A DNA stretch of 64,000 bases from Saccharicrinis aurantiacus. Lineage in GTDB: Bacteria > Bacteroidota > Bacteroidia > Bacteroidales > Marinilabiliaceae. Made by a program: the position numbers and the translations under genes. This document shows positions 37,275-46,640 of this stretch, piece by piece; position 1 is the stretch's first letter, and every line of letters begins with the position of its first letter. The notes under the pieces are model-generated. The model worked only from the letters and a program-made list of their open reading frames with translations. It did not search any database and had not been told where the DNA came from. Location of the stretch: positions 62,001 to 126,000 of the forward strand of contig NZ_LYBV02000022.1 in NCBI RefSeq assembly GCF_001660705.2. Reading direction: 5' to 3'.

Positions 37275-38651
37275 ATGAAACTTACATATATTTTAGCGCT
37301 ATTTCTCCTCATTGGAGGATCGTATGCAAAATCGCAGTCGTCGGTATTATACCATATGAAAGGGATACCGCAAACTAAAGAGTTAAATCCGGCATTTTTC
37401 AATCAAACAGAAGCTATTTATATTGGTGTACCAATGCTCTCAGGTATTGATATGGCAACTTCTACTAATGGCTGGGGATATAACGACCTTATTAGAAAAG
37501 GAACTGGCGTTCAGGCAGATTCTTTAGTAATGGACATTGATAATTTTTATAATAGCTTAGATGACAACAACTTTTTGAGAGAAGCACTCAACATTACCAT
37601 TTTAGAATTTGGATTTCGCGCAGGTAAAAACTTTTTCGGATTATCGGTTGGAGAACGTCAATACATGAACACTAATTGGGATAGAAATCTTATTGCTCCT
37701 TTTACCACACATCCTGATGCTCCAAAATTAGGAGAAGATTACACCACTGGTAAGCTTGATGTAAGTGCTATGGGTTATCATGAGGTTACATTAAACTATG
37801 GTAGAGAAATTAATGATAAACTTACCATTGGTTTTGCTGCGAAAGGCCTAATTGCATATGCAAACATTCAGGCAGAGAATATTAGTGTAGATATGGTATC
37901 AAGCAATAATGGATATTCAATAGATATGGTTGGCAGAGGTAATATAAACTTCACTGTTCCTGGTACAGTAGATTACGAAAACAATCAGATTAATGGTTTA
38001 GACATTACTAATGATGATTTTATAAACGCACTTACAGGTACTGATAACTTTGGTTTAGGCTTTGATTTTGGTGCCGATTATAAAATTAATGATAAGATAC
38101 GTGTTTCTGCAAGTGTTATCGACTTAGGTAAGATTACTTTCAAAACCAACTCTCACAAACTAACTGAGAATGATGAAGGATACAGCTTCTCTGGAATTGA
38201 TATTACGAAAGATAATGATCAGGATATAGGTGAAGATTTATTAGATGCTATTAATTTTAATGGTGAGGAAGGTAAATATTCTGTCAACTTACCAGCAAAA
38301 GTATATTTGGGAGGAGTTTATTCTTTAAATAAAACCTTTGAGTTGGGCGCATTAACCAGATTAAGGTTCATAAATGGAAATACAAGCGCTACATACTCTG
38401 CTTCCGCTAACGCATATATTGGTAAATTCTTCTCATTAGCTACAAGTTATTCAATTATTGAAAATACATATAATAACTTAGGTTTAGGATTTGGAATAAG
38501 GGCTTCAGGGCTTCAGATTTATGCTGGTGCCGATGATGTTATTTCTTTGGCTAACCCAAGTCAATCAAATAATACTTCATTCCGTTTCGGAGTGAACTTC
38601 TTATTAAATAGAAAATTTAAAGAGAAAAAAGCAGATTTAGAGTTAGAGTAA
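37275..38651 (+). CDS. DUF5723-family outer-membrane beta-barrel protein
   Basis: This 458-residue exported protein has a signal peptide ending YAKSQ. Amphipathic strands follow (FGFRAGKNFFGLSVGERQYM, EVTLNYGREINDKLTIGFAAKG), and the final strand is FRFGVNFLLNRKF followed by a charged tail. The N-terminal KGIPQTKELNPAFF is typical of DUF5723, whose members resemble FadL/PorV-type barrels. Function unknown. It is paired with the upstream surface lipoprotein, suggesting a barrel-lipoprotein complex similar in layout to SusC/SusD, although neither protein is related to those. Confidence 0.82.
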   Translation: MKLTYILALFLLIGGSYAKSQSSVLYHMKGIPQTKELNPAFFNQTEAIYIGVPMLSGIDMATSTNGWGYNDLIRKGTGVQADSLVMDIDNFYNSLDDNNFLREALNITILEFGFRAGKNFFGLSVGERQYMNTNWDRNLIAPFTTHPDAPKLGEDYTTGKLDVSAMGYHEVTLNYGREINDKLTIGFAAKGLIAYANIQAENISVDMVSSNNGYSIDMVGRGNINFTVPGTVDYENNQINGLDITNDDFINALTGTDNFGLGFDFGADYKINDKIRVSASVIDLGKITFKTNSHKLTENDEGYSFSGIDITKDNDQDIGEDLLDAINFNGEEGKYSVNLPAKVYLGGVYSLNKTFELGALTRLRFINGNTSATYSASANAYIGKFFSLATSYSIIENTYNNLGLGFGIRASGLQIYAGADDVISLANPSQSNNTSFRFGVNFLLNRKFKEKKADLELE

Positions 38652-38666
38652 ACCTAGCTTAATAAG

Positions 38667-38715
38667 AAAAAAGAAAAGGTTGCCTCTATCTTATGGAGGC
38701 AACCTTTTCTTTTTT
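38667..38715. terminator. Bidirectional terminator after the DUF5723 gene
   Basis: AAAAAAGAAAAGGTTGCCTC (38667-38686) pairs with GAGGCAACCTTTTCTTTTTT (38696-38715), a 20-bp perfect stem around a 9-nt loop, between convergent genes. Confidence 0.9.
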
Positions 38716-38768
38716 ATAATAGTTACTAAGCAAGAATCAAATAATAATATTATTGAATAAGCAAAACT

Positions 38769-40454
38769 TTAATTGCCCTTTATAATAAATTGTGCTTTAT
38801 AAGCTGCATTATTACCCACAAGAACAATAAAATAAATTCCTGCATTTAAACCCTCTAGGTTAAAGCTAGTGCCATTATCCGATGTTATAATTTGTCTGAA
38901 ATTTCTGACCTTAGTTCCTTGCAAATTATATATGGATACTAAATAATTACCTGCATCTATACCATTTAAACGAATTATACCGCTTGTTGATGGATTAGGA
39001 TAAACTGATAGTTCCATAGCATAGCGTGAGTCAACGGCATTATCTGCATCGTCTTCATTATCAATAATCGCTTCCTCAGGATTAAGGGGTTTCCATGTTA
39101 AGTTATCAAACATTATAGTATTAGACTTATCACCTTCTGTTGCATTTCTAAGCGCAAGAGAAAAATCACCTGCAATATCAATATCTTCAACCGTAAAATC
39201 ATAGGTGCTCGTTCCTAAATTATTAATGGAACCCACAACATTATCATTAATTAGCAATTCAATGGTACGCTCAACATCTTCGGAATATAGGTTTTCACAT
39301 TGAACACTAAAGCTTGCAATACCTCCTGGTATTTTATCCGCTTTTACACCTGTTTTTCCCTTATTAAACTGAATAGAATTAGCTGTACCCATCCTAATGG
39401 TATTAGTAGCCTTCATATCCCATTTAATACCATTATCCCCCATATAAGTATTCAGGTTATTATCATACGAAATGTAATCGTCAAATGTCTCTATAAACTT
39501 ACCCACTTCCATATGATTCTCTGCCGTTTTATTTCCTTCATTAGTTGTGGCCGTAATTACTGCTTTTCCTTCTGCTATAGCAGTAATCACACCTTCTTGA
39601 TCAACCTTAACAATATCAGTATTACTCGAAGTCCATGTAATGGTTTGATCAACTGCTGTACTTGGAAATATTTTATAGTTCATCTCCTTAGTTTCTCCAA
39701 TTCTCGTAAGATAAGTAGAGCTTTTATCAAATAATATCTTAGCAACTTTATCAAGTAAAGTAGCAGGACCACCAGGGCGGTATAATTCAGGATTCTGCTG
39801 GGCAAAATCGGTATTATTCACCCCTAACTGAAGCTCAGTTTTATAAAAAATAATATAATCAATACAAGCATTAGTTGACCGTCCGTACATCGAGAATGTA
39901 TACTCTTTTCCTTCTGTTAAATGATAAATTGGGAAATGAGAATCATTGTGCTCAAGATATTGAGCTGTTCCCCACTTGTTCACACCTCTACCCCAAAACT
40001 TGTGTTTGGTGGCTAAATCTTCAGTTGTAAATTTTGAAGCACTAGTATAATCTCCTTCCATTTTAACAAATACATCATTCTTTGCATCCCCTTCTTCATC
40101 ATCTTTAAGAGGCTGATGCAAACGCATAGCTAACTGATAATCTCCGGTAGACTGACACGTGAATTTATACACTATTTTTGAGGCTTCTTCATCGCCTTTC
40201 CACGGACCAATATATTCTAAGTAGGTATCATTTATTGGATTTATCCCGCTTTGACTACTAGAATTTACATATTTCTCATATTCTGCATCTGCCGGAGTTC
40301 TAAGTGTCCAATATTCTGTTGAATAAGAAGCTACTTCTGCTTCGAAAACAATAAAATTATCGCCATATTCAATACCTGGGGTTAAGTCGCTTGCAATTAA
40401 ACTAATAGAACAGAGACTTAATAATAAAAGTAATAGTGTAGATGTTTTTTTCAT
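38769..40454 (-). CDS. T9SS-secreted protein with CBM6-like and bacterial Ig-like domains
   Basis: This 561-residue exported protein has a signal peptide (CSISLIASD). A carbohydrate-binding-like beta-sandwich spans about residues 28-210 (FIVFEAEVASYSTE, TYLEYIGPWKGDE). A Big_2-type Ig domain follows at 245-320 (ITWTSSNTDIVKVDQEGVIT), then a further sandwich, and last a type A T9SS sorting domain (SVYPNPSTSGIIRL, GLNAGIYFIVLV). It has no catalytic domain that I can identify. It probably binds polysaccharide at the surface or in the medium. It is divergent from the fucosidase gene, so shared regulation is possible. Confidence 0.82.
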   Translation of the reverse strand: MKKTSTLLLLLLSLCSISLIASDLTPGIEYGDNFIVFEAEVASYSTEYWTLRTPADAEYEKYVNSSSQSGINPINDTYLEYIGPWKGDEEASKIVYKFTCQSTGDYQLAMRLHQPLKDDEEGDAKNDVFVKMEGDYTSASKFTTEDLATKHKFWGRGVNKWGTAQYLEHNDSHFPIYHLTEGKEYTFSMYGRSTNACIDYIIFYKTELQLGVNNTDFAQQNPELYRPGGPATLLDKVAKILFDKSSTYLTRIGETKEMNYKIFPSTAVDQTITWTSSNTDIVKVDQEGVITAIAEGKAVITATTNEGNKTAENHMEVGKFIETFDDYISYDNNLNTYMGDNGIKWDMKATNTIRMGTANSIQFNKGKTGVKADKIPGGIASFSVQCENLYSEDVERTIELLINDNVVGSINNLGTSTYDFTVEDIDIAGDFSLALRNATEGDKSNTIMFDNLTWKPLNPEEAIIDNEDDADNAVDSRYAMELSVYPNPSTSGIIRLNGIDAGNYLVSIYNLQGTKVRNFRQIITSDNGTSFNLEGLNAGIYFIVLVGNNAAYKAQFIIKGN

Positions 40455-41003
40455 AAGATGACTAGTTTAGCACATAGATGCAAATATTAGCTGAAAGTGC
40501 TAATTGGATTGTTCTTTCAATTCTAAAATTCCTCTATGTTAGTTTAAATATATTATCCATGTATTTACTTCATAACATGACATAATGCTAGTTAATTAAA
40601 AAAACAGAAATAGATAGGTGAATAAACTATCTGAAAAGCGGGTATTGCTAATCAAAAAAATCTAAGCACTCGTTGATACTTCATATTATTCTAACTTCCT
40701 TTTATTTAATCAATAAGCTTTTGGCAAAATGCAGTATTCTATTATACGTAAATATCTCTCTTAATAAATATACTTAGTGTGAATTTAATTCTAATTAGAA
40801 TAGATTAACCAGTGTATGGATAATTAGAAAAATAGAAATATCCGATTATAAAGAAATCTATAGTGGGATAAAAGGCACTAATTGAAGGGGGATTTTGTTA
40901 TTCCCCTATAAACAAACATAATATTCAAAGCCAATATTAGATAATTCGCTACTTTCAAACTTCGATTAACTATTGAATACATTCAAAATTAAAACAAATA
41001 AAA
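40455..41003. other. Divergent spacer upstream of the fucosidase gene
   Basis: This 549-bp AT-rich spacer lies between two secreted-protein genes. It contains an AATATTTG box before the T9SS gene. An inverted repeat AGGGG-N12-CCCCT at 40886-40907 lies about 100 bp before the fucosidase start and could be an operator or leader hairpin. No gene is seen. Confidence 0.45.
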
Positions 41004-42488
41004 ATGAGGCATTTATTATCGCTTGGTTTAGTCTTATTAATGACGTCAGGCTTATTCGCACAAAAAGATGTTTACGAAGCAAACTGGGAATCTCTTTCGG
41101 CACATAACGAAGCACCAGAATGGTTCTCCGATGCTAAATTCGGTATCTACTTTCACTGGGGAGTATACTCTGTTCCTGCATACTATTCTGAGTGGTATCC
41201 GTACTTTATGTATAGAGATAACAAAGTAAAGGAACACCATATTAAAACATACGGTGAATTATCGGAATTTAATTACCACGATTTTGTTCCGATGTTTAAA
41301 GGGAAACAATTTGATGCCGAAGAATGGGCGCAGTTATTTAAGGATGCTGGTGCTAAGTTCGCAGGCCCTTGTTCGCAGCACCATGATGGTTTTGCGATGT
41401 GGGATAGTAAAGTGAACCCTTGGAACTCTAAAGACAAAGGACCTAAAAAAGATATTACGGGTCTTTTATCTAAGGCGGTTAAAGAGCGCGACATGAAGTT
41501 TATTGCAACATTCCACCATGCGCGTAACCTACAGCGTCACGAAGGTAACCCTGATAAATTTGCTACTTACCATAGTCACTTTGCACATGTTCCGGGAACT
41601 GCAACTGCATCAACAGACAAAAAAATTGCCAAAATGTATGGTAACATTCCTGCTGATGAGTTTAACGAGTATTGGTTTGATCAACTGAAAGAAGTTATTG
41701 ATCAGTATTCTCCTGACATCATTTGGTTTGACGTATGGTTAAGAATGATTCCTTTAGAGTACCGTCAGCAATTTGCTGCTTATTACTTAAATGAGGCCAA
41801 AAAGAAAGACCAGGAAGTAATTATTGCTTACAAACAAGCAGCTATACCTAACACAGTTGGTGTACTTGATATTGAACAAGGTGGTAAAAGAGACCAATCA
41901 GAATCGGTTTGGTTAACGGATATTACGCTTAGTAACAAATCGTGGAGCTACATTGAAGGTCAAACTTACAAAACACCACAAATGGTTGTACGTAACATGA
42001 TTGATGTGTGGAGTAAGAATGGTGTTGTACTTTTAAATGTATCGCCTACTGCAGATGGTGTTATTAACCAAGAACAAAGAGATATTTTAAAACGCATTGG
42101 TGAATGGATGAAGAAATATGACGAGGCTGTTTATGAAACTCGCCCATATAGCATCAATGGCTTTGGTAACGCTAAAGCTGAAGAAGGCGACCACGGTGGA
42201 CAAACTGCTAAGGTTAAATACACTGCCAAAGATGCGCGTTTCCTTAAATCTAAAGACGGAAAATACATCTACCTTTTCATTCTTGGAAAACCGGCACCAG
42301 GTAGCGTAATTTCTACTAAAGAATTGGGTGTACACAAGTATTATCCTGAAGAAGGAATCAAGAAAATTACTCACATGGGTACTGATACAACTTGTGAGTG
42401 GGGCTTTGGAGACATCAACTTTGAGTTAACTGTTCCAGATGCTGAAATGGATGACATTGCCAACGTATTTAGAATGGAGTTGAACTAA
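41004..42488 (+). CDS. Secreted GH29 alpha-L-fucosidase
   Basis: This 494-residue exported enzyme has a signal peptide ending SGLFAQ and a GH29 barrel. The motifs KFGIYFHWGVYSVPAYYSEW, FAGPCSQHHDGFAMWDS and FIATFHHARN line the fucose pocket, and Asp243 in DIIWFDVWLR is the expected nucleophile. A C-terminal beta-sandwich follows from about residue 375. It should release alpha-L-fucose from oligosaccharides of algal or animal origin. No sulfatase or fucose catabolic genes lie next to it. A strong terminator follows. Confidence 0.92.
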   Translation: MRHLLSLGLVLLMTSGLFAQKDVYEANWESLSAHNEAPEWFSDAKFGIYFHWGVYSVPAYYSEWYPYFMYRDNKVKEHHIKTYGELSEFNYHDFVPMFKGKQFDAEEWAQLFKDAGAKFAGPCSQHHDGFAMWDSKVNPWNSKDKGPKKDITGLLSKAVKERDMKFIATFHHARNLQRHEGNPDKFATYHSHFAHVPGTATASTDKKIAKMYGNIPADEFNEYWFDQLKEVIDQYSPDIIWFDVWLRMIPLEYRQQFAAYYLNEAKKKDQEVIIAYKQAAIPNTVGVLDIEQGGKRDQSESVWLTDITLSNKSWSYIEGQTYKTPQMVVRNMIDVWSKNGVVLLNVSPTADGVINQEQRDILKRIGEWMKKYDEAVYETRPYSINGFGNAKAEEGDHGGQTAKVKYTAKDARFLKSKDGKYIYLFILGKPAPGSVISTKELGVHKYYPEEGIKKITHMGTDTTCEWGFGDINFELTVPDAEMDDIANVFRMELN

Positions 42489-42510
42489 AATTCAACCTTA
42501 CATAAAAAAG

Positions 42511-42548
42511 AATCCCCAAAAGATTTTATATCTCTTGGGGATTTTTTA
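42511..42548 (+). terminator. Terminator after the fucosidase gene
   Basis: AATCCCCAA (42511-42519) pairs with TTGGGGATT (42535-42543), extended by AGA/TCT, and is followed by a T run. Confidence 0.85.
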
Positions 42549-42634
42549 TGGTGTATTCTGAGGCTAGAAAATCCTAATAAGCGAGCTCGATTACAAGCTA
42601 AACCAATCTATCGATATTAGCGCAATAGCCCTAA

Positions 42635-43243
42635 TTAAGCGTCAACTTTAATAACCTTACCTGTTATGAATCCATCTACTGAGCGTTCAAATGCTTTCCC
42701 CACTAAACTTCCTGGAACAGGTTGAAAGCCAGGCATCATTTCTCCATATACATCCCAAGCTTCTTCTAAAACAGTTGGGTTAATCGAGTTTACACGAATT
42801 CCGCGTGGCATCTCGTGGGCAACACATTGAACAAATGTATCTATCGCACCACTTGTAGTTGCATCGGCAATTGCTAATGGAATTGGTTTAATATTTAATA
42901 TTCCAGTTATTAATGTGAATGATCCTTTATCAGCTATATACTCTTGACCAATACGTACAATGTTAATTTGCCCTAACATTTTGCTTAATATTGTAGTCAT
43001 CCATTGGTCTTCAGTCATTTCGGTAAAATTGGCATATTCACATACACCAACAGTATTTACAACTGCATCAAAATGACCTACCTCTTTAAAAAGTTTTCTT
43101 AATGATGTTTCGCTAGTTATGTCAACTTCGTAGTCATAGTTATTGGTAGATCGCCCTGCAGTTACAACTTTGTGTTTACCCAAGCCCGTTAAAGCTGCTT
43201 GCCCCATTTTGCCATTTGCTCCAATTAAAATTACTGTTTTCAT
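42635..43243 (-). CDS. Atypical SDR lacking the catalytic Tyr-Lys (Lin1944-like)
   Basis: This 202-residue Rossmann protein has the cofactor loop LIGANGKMGQAAL and a VVNTVGV strand. At the place of the SDR YxxxK pair it reads ADATTSGAID, with neither Tyr nor Lys. This matches a described SDR subgroup (Lin1944-like) that keeps the fold but lacks the usual active site. Function unknown, perhaps NAD(P) sensing or a different chemistry. It is 70 bp downstream of a Crp/Fnr-family regulator gene on the same strand, which may control it. Confidence 0.82.
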   Translation of the reverse strand: MKTVILIGANGKMGQAALTGLGKHKVVTAGRSTNNYDYEVDITSETSLRKLFKEVGHFDAVVNTVGVCEYANFTEMTEDQWMTTILSKMLGQINIVRIGQEYIADKGSFTLITGILNIKPIPLAIADATTSGAIDTFVQCVAHEMPRGIRVNSINPTVLEEAWDVYGEMMPGFQPVPGSLVGKAFERSVDGFITGKVIKVDA

Positions 43244-43313
43244 ACGTTTATCCTTTTTATTAAAACTTATGCAAACTTAAAAAGAGTCGAAATGATAAGA
43301 GTAGGACATTTGT

Positions 43314-43877
43314 CTAATAAACAATATTGGCTCTTATTCTACTTAGATGCCTTTGCGTTATGCCCAAATATGAAGCAATATAATGAAGCGGGATTTCTTG
43401 AATATACTGTGGTTGCTTTGTTATTAAATCTAAATACCGTTGTTGGGCTTTGTCTTTTTGATGATTAAAAATCCATTTTTCTAACTCAACATATTCTTTC
43501 TCTGCAATTATCTTTAAAAATTTCAGCCAATTATTATTTGATTCAGAAAGGGTTTCCAAATCCTCTTTTGTTATTGAAATTATTTCTGAATTTGTTAAAG
43601 CTTGGATATTTTCCTCTGATTTACTTCCTGAAATAAAAGAAGAATAAGCCATTAGTAAGTTGTTCGGAAATGAAAAACAATAAGTAATTTCATCATCGCT
43701 ATTTGAATAGTAGAAGGAGCGAAAAATACCACTTTTAATAAAACTTAATAAACCACATATTTCATTTTGCTGAATATAGAAATCACCTTTTTTAAGTTGC
43801 GCTGTTCTAGATAATTTTAGAAAATCATTTATTTCATTGTCAGTAAATAAGTCAAAGGATTTTAGATAATCAATCAT
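43314..43877 (-). CDS. Crp/Fnr-family transcriptional regulator
   Basis: This 187-residue regulator has an N-terminal cyclic-nucleotide-binding-like beta-barrel (FIKSGIFRSFYYSNSDDEITYCFSF region, residues 45-75) and a short C-terminal helix-turn-helix (IPLHYIASYLGITQRHLSRIR). It lacks the cysteines of oxygen-sensing FNR. Such Bacteroidota Crp-like proteins often regulate the adjacent gene, here the atypical SDR. The ligand is unknown. Length is normal for this short branch. Confidence 0.88.
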   Translation of the reverse strand: MIDYLKSFDLFTDNEINDFLKLSRTAQLKKGDFYIQQNEICGLLSFIKSGIFRSFYYSNSDDEITYCFSFPNNLLMAYSSFISGSKSEENIQALTNSEIISITKEDLETLSESNNNWLKFLKIIAEKEYVELEKWIFNHQKDKAQQRYLDLITKQPQYIQEIPLHYIASYLGITQRHLSRIRANIVY

Positions 43878-44109
43878 TATTTGTGAGTGTATGTATATTT
43901 AAAATATTAATGCCAAGGGCAAGTATCCTGAACTGTTAGCTAGCTTATAATCTAAACTCAAAAAAAAACAAAATCATATTTGAGGTGCTGACTATAAATC
44001 TATTCATTTTACTATTCGAATCAAATATTTTCATGAAATTAATTAAACCCTAAAAATGCACACACATGATTAGTTATGAGTAATTTTATTAGGCAGTTCT
44101 TATTTTTCA

Positions 44110-44751
44110 TCATCTAATTACAATTTGCTCTCCAAGGAATTTTGGCTCTTTACCGAACAGCAAATCAATAAGCATTTTTACTCTTGCAAACCTTTCTCTT
44201 AAGCTAGTTTTAAAACCATATTTTACATTAACATCTTCGGCATTAAAGCCTATAGCCTCTATATCCTTATTCTTTGCAATATATATGGCTCTTTCATTAT
44301 GGAATTGCTGAGAAATAATTGTAATACTAGTCTGTCCAAATATTTCCTTACAACGCACAACAGAATCTAAAGTCCGGAATCCGGCATAATCAAGGTAAAT
44401 TTGGTTTGAAGGAATTCCGTTTCTAATTAAGTCTTCTTTTATTGTTGATGGCTCATCATAATTCTCCGTTGAATTATCTCCACTTACCAAAATACATTCA
44501 ACCTTTCCTGATTGAAACAACTTCACGGTTGCCTCAATCCTATATTTATAATATAAATTTATACGTCCATTTGATAGTACTTTACCAGTACCTAAAAATA
44601 AACCTACTTTATTATACGGTATTTCTTTGGTGCTATTATAAACTCTACTTGAAGCAACCTTTTCAACTAGTTTATCGGCAGCAAAAATAGCTACCAAAGA
44701 TATAACTGCTATGAATAATCCAATGCTAAATATATTCTTAATCCTCTTCAT
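44110..44751 (-). CDS. SanA/YdcF-like DUF218 membrane protein
   Basis: A 213-residue protein with one N-terminal membrane helix (IGLFIAVISLVAIFAAD) and a DUF218 domain: VGLFLGTGKVLSNGRINLYYK, CILVSGDNSTENYDEPSTIKE and TIISQQFHNERAIYIA. E. coli SanA affects envelope barrier function (vancomycin exclusion at high temperature), and its biochemical activity is unresolved. It is 66 bp downstream of the double-GNAT gene on the same strand and could belong to that TetR-controlled unit. Confidence 0.85.
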   Translation of the reverse strand: MKRIKNIFSIGLFIAVISLVAIFAADKLVEKVASSRVYNSTKEIPYNKVGLFLGTGKVLSNGRINLYYKYRIEATVKLFQSGKVECILVSGDNSTENYDEPSTIKEDLIRNGIPSNQIYLDYAGFRTLDSVVRCKEIFGQTSITIISQQFHNERAIYIAKNKDIEAIGFNAEDVNVKYGFKTSLRERFARVKMLIDLLFGKEPKFLGEQIVIR

Positions 44752-44817
44752 TACTTTTTACGTATTGTTTGTACATGCCCACTGCCGTAAATTACATAAA
44801 TAATAGCACTTACCCTG

Positions 44818-46047
44818 TTAGTTATTATCCTCTTTAAAATTAATATCAAAGATGATATTTGAACAATAGAACCCTGCTTTTTCAATTGCTTTTCGTGAAG
44901 CAACATTATCCAGTGTTGTTGAACAAATCGGATTCCTTCCAGCTTTTAAAACTCTGTTAACTTGCATTTTCATGATTTGTGTGGCAAGGCGCTTACCCTG
45001 AAAATCACGATTCACTATAATTCCCAAATCTGCAATTTCGGGTTGAGAATCGCTCATTCTACATTCACTTGTTGCTATAATGGTTTCAGCTTCCTTAAGC
45101 ATGAAAATCTCTTTTCTTGATACAAGGTTCTCTGTATATCCAAAAGTATCGTCCATACCAACTTGCTCTTTAAGAAATAGCTTTACTAAAGGAATATCGT
45201 TTGTTGTTACCAATTCGATATTTAGCTTAGTATTAAGCTCCACTTCTTTATTCAGATGCTGAAAACAAAAGGTGTTTGCCTTTACTGATTTTGAATGAAA
45301 CAAACATGCATTAAACGCCACAGGTTCATTTGAACTCAGACTTGCTGTTTTAATCAATCCGCTCTCAATTAACTCTTTAATTACCTTATCCATCGATGAT
45401 AGATGGTTCTTCATCAGAAATATTTGAGTTAAACAACCTTCCTCGTTAATACAACAATATCCTAAATTTTTTTTGTCTTCGATTAGGTAATGCTGTGAAG
45501 AACCTATATAAAGCTGTTCCCACATTGCGTCGATGGGAGCTTTTAATGAAAGGTATAACTGCGACCTTAAGTCATTAATTGTTTTTGTAATATCTGTTTT
45601 AATAAAATTCATTGTCTTACTTTTTTTCCATTCCATATAGTATTCTACTTCATTTGTACTTTCCTCAATGGATTCCGAAAGAATACTGAATCCCTGATGT
45701 TTATAAAATTGAATACCCGTGGAATTATTTTTATACACTTTAAGTTGGATGGTTTCTCTTTTGCTTTTAATAAAGTCCAAAAGATTTTTTCCTATGCCAG
45801 ATCCCTGCATAGAAGTCTGAACAAATATTGCCGCAAGGTAATTATCAACCATAGCAACAAAGCCAACTATTTTTTCTTCTATAATTGCTAAATAACATTC
45901 TGAGCCCGGTAAGTATTGGCTTGCCATAGCTTCTTTATTCTTTTCCCAATAATCATTTGGGATAAAACTATGTGCTTGTATGCTCACATTGTACCAAAGC
46001 TCAACTACTGCCTCTATATCTTTATCTTTTAATTCTCTTATTTCCAT
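44818..46047 (-). CDS. Fusion of two GNAT acetyltransferase domains
   Basis: A 409-residue protein. Residues 1-142 form one GNAT domain (IVGFVAMVDNYLAAIFV, QGSGIGKNLLDFIKS acetyl-CoA loop, FYKHQGF), similar to YjaB-type acetyltransferases. Residues 145-409 form a longer, second unit ending in a GNAT core (IADLGIIVNRDFQGKRLATQIMKMQ, ASRKAIEKAGFY). The two are joined in one continuous frame with no sign of a frameshift. Its start overlaps the TetR stop (TAATG), so the regulator and enzyme are translationally coupled. Substrates are unknown, with drug or metabolite acetylation an inference from the TetR link. Confidence 0.85.
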   Translation of the reverse strand: MEIRELKDKDIEAVVELWYNVSIQAHSFIPNDYWEKNKEAMASQYLPGSECYLAIIEEKIVGFVAMVDNYLAAIFVQTSMQGSGIGKNLLDFIKSKRETIQLKVYKNNSTGIQFYKHQGFSILSESIEESTNEVEYYMEWKKSKTMNFIKTDITKTINDLRSQLYLSLKAPIDAMWEQLYIGSSQHYLIEDKKNLGYCCINEEGCLTQIFLMKNHLSSMDKVIKELIESGLIKTASLSSNEPVAFNACLFHSKSVKANTFCFQHLNKEVELNTKLNIELVTTNDIPLVKLFLKEQVGMDDTFGYTENLVSRKEIFMLKEAETIIATSECRMSDSQPEIADLGIIVNRDFQGKRLATQIMKMQVNRVLKAGRNPICSTTLDNVASRKAIEKAGFYCSNIIFDINFKEDNN

Positions 46048-46586
46048 TAGTTTCTATACTTTTCAAGTAAATGTTGTTTCATCTCCAACAACGGAAAATC
46101 AATATCTCCCGCTAAGTAATTTATTGCAATTCCATCTAACTCGGCAATAAACATATAGCTTAGAACATTCGCATTTTCTTTATCAAGTTTACTGAAAATA
46201 CTGGTCACCGATTTTAAAATAAAAGTTGCCCTCTCACTTATTAAATCTTTGAGTACCTCTCTGGTTCGAGGCTGTAACATTGTATTTAAACTGAATTGAA
46301 AGAACATCCTATCAGATTCTAATTGACTAAAAAAAGATTCTAATAATTCTACCAGTTGCTCATTAGGAGTCTTATTCTGTTTGTCAACTGCGTTTATCTC
46401 AACAATCATTTCAGTTGTTTTTTGAAAGATCTCTCTTAATAAACCGTCTTTCGATTTAAAATGATGAGAAATAAGCCCTTTAGACACATTTGCTGTTTCA
46501 CATACCACCGACAGAGGTGTATTTTCGTATCCTCTCTCCGAGAAGAGTTTTGTTGCTATATCTATTAATTGTTCTCTTTTATCCAT
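46047..46586 (-). CDS. TetR/AcrR-family transcriptional regulator
   Basis: A 179-residue repressor with the N-terminal helix-turn-helix LIDIATKLFSERGYENTPLSVVCETANVSKGLISHHFKS region (residues 6-44, key residues GLISHHF) and a helical ligand-binding part. It overlaps the double-GNAT gene by one base (TAATG). A 24-bp imperfect palindrome directly over its own transcription start (46609-46632) points to autorepression released by an unknown ligand. Confidence 0.92.
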   Translation of the reverse strand: MDKREQLIDIATKLFSERGYENTPLSVVCETANVSKGLISHHFKSKDGLLREIFQKTTEMIVEINAVDKQNKTPNEQLVELLESFFSQLESDRMFFQFSLNTMLQPRTREVLKDLISERATFILKSVTSIFSKLDKENANVLSYMFIAELDGIAINYLAGDIDFPLLEMKQHLLEKYRN

Positions 46587-46608
46587 AAAACTTAATCTAT
46601 TTCAACTA

Positions 46609-46640
46609 CACTGACCGCCCGTGCAGTCGGTGCAAATGTA
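46609..46640 (-). promoter_or_regulatory. TetR promoter and overlapping palindromic operator
   Basis: The -7 box TACATTTG (minus strand, 46633-46640) has CTTG 19 bp upstream (46660-46663). Next to it, 46609-46632 is an imperfect 24-bp palindrome (18 of 24 positions symmetric, outer half CACTGACCG) that would cover the start point. This is the expected layout for TetR autorepression. Confidence 0.65.

Noticed and set aside
43889-43897. Third GTATGTATA half-site, near the Crp/Fnr gene
   Set aside because: It is single, without a partner at 21 bp, and lies only about 12 bp from the start codon, so it does not match the AraC box design.
44818-46047. Sequencing error joining two GNAT genes
   Set aside because: The frame is continuous through the join with no internal start-like or stop-like irregularity, and a natural fusion explains it better, although read-level checking would settle it.
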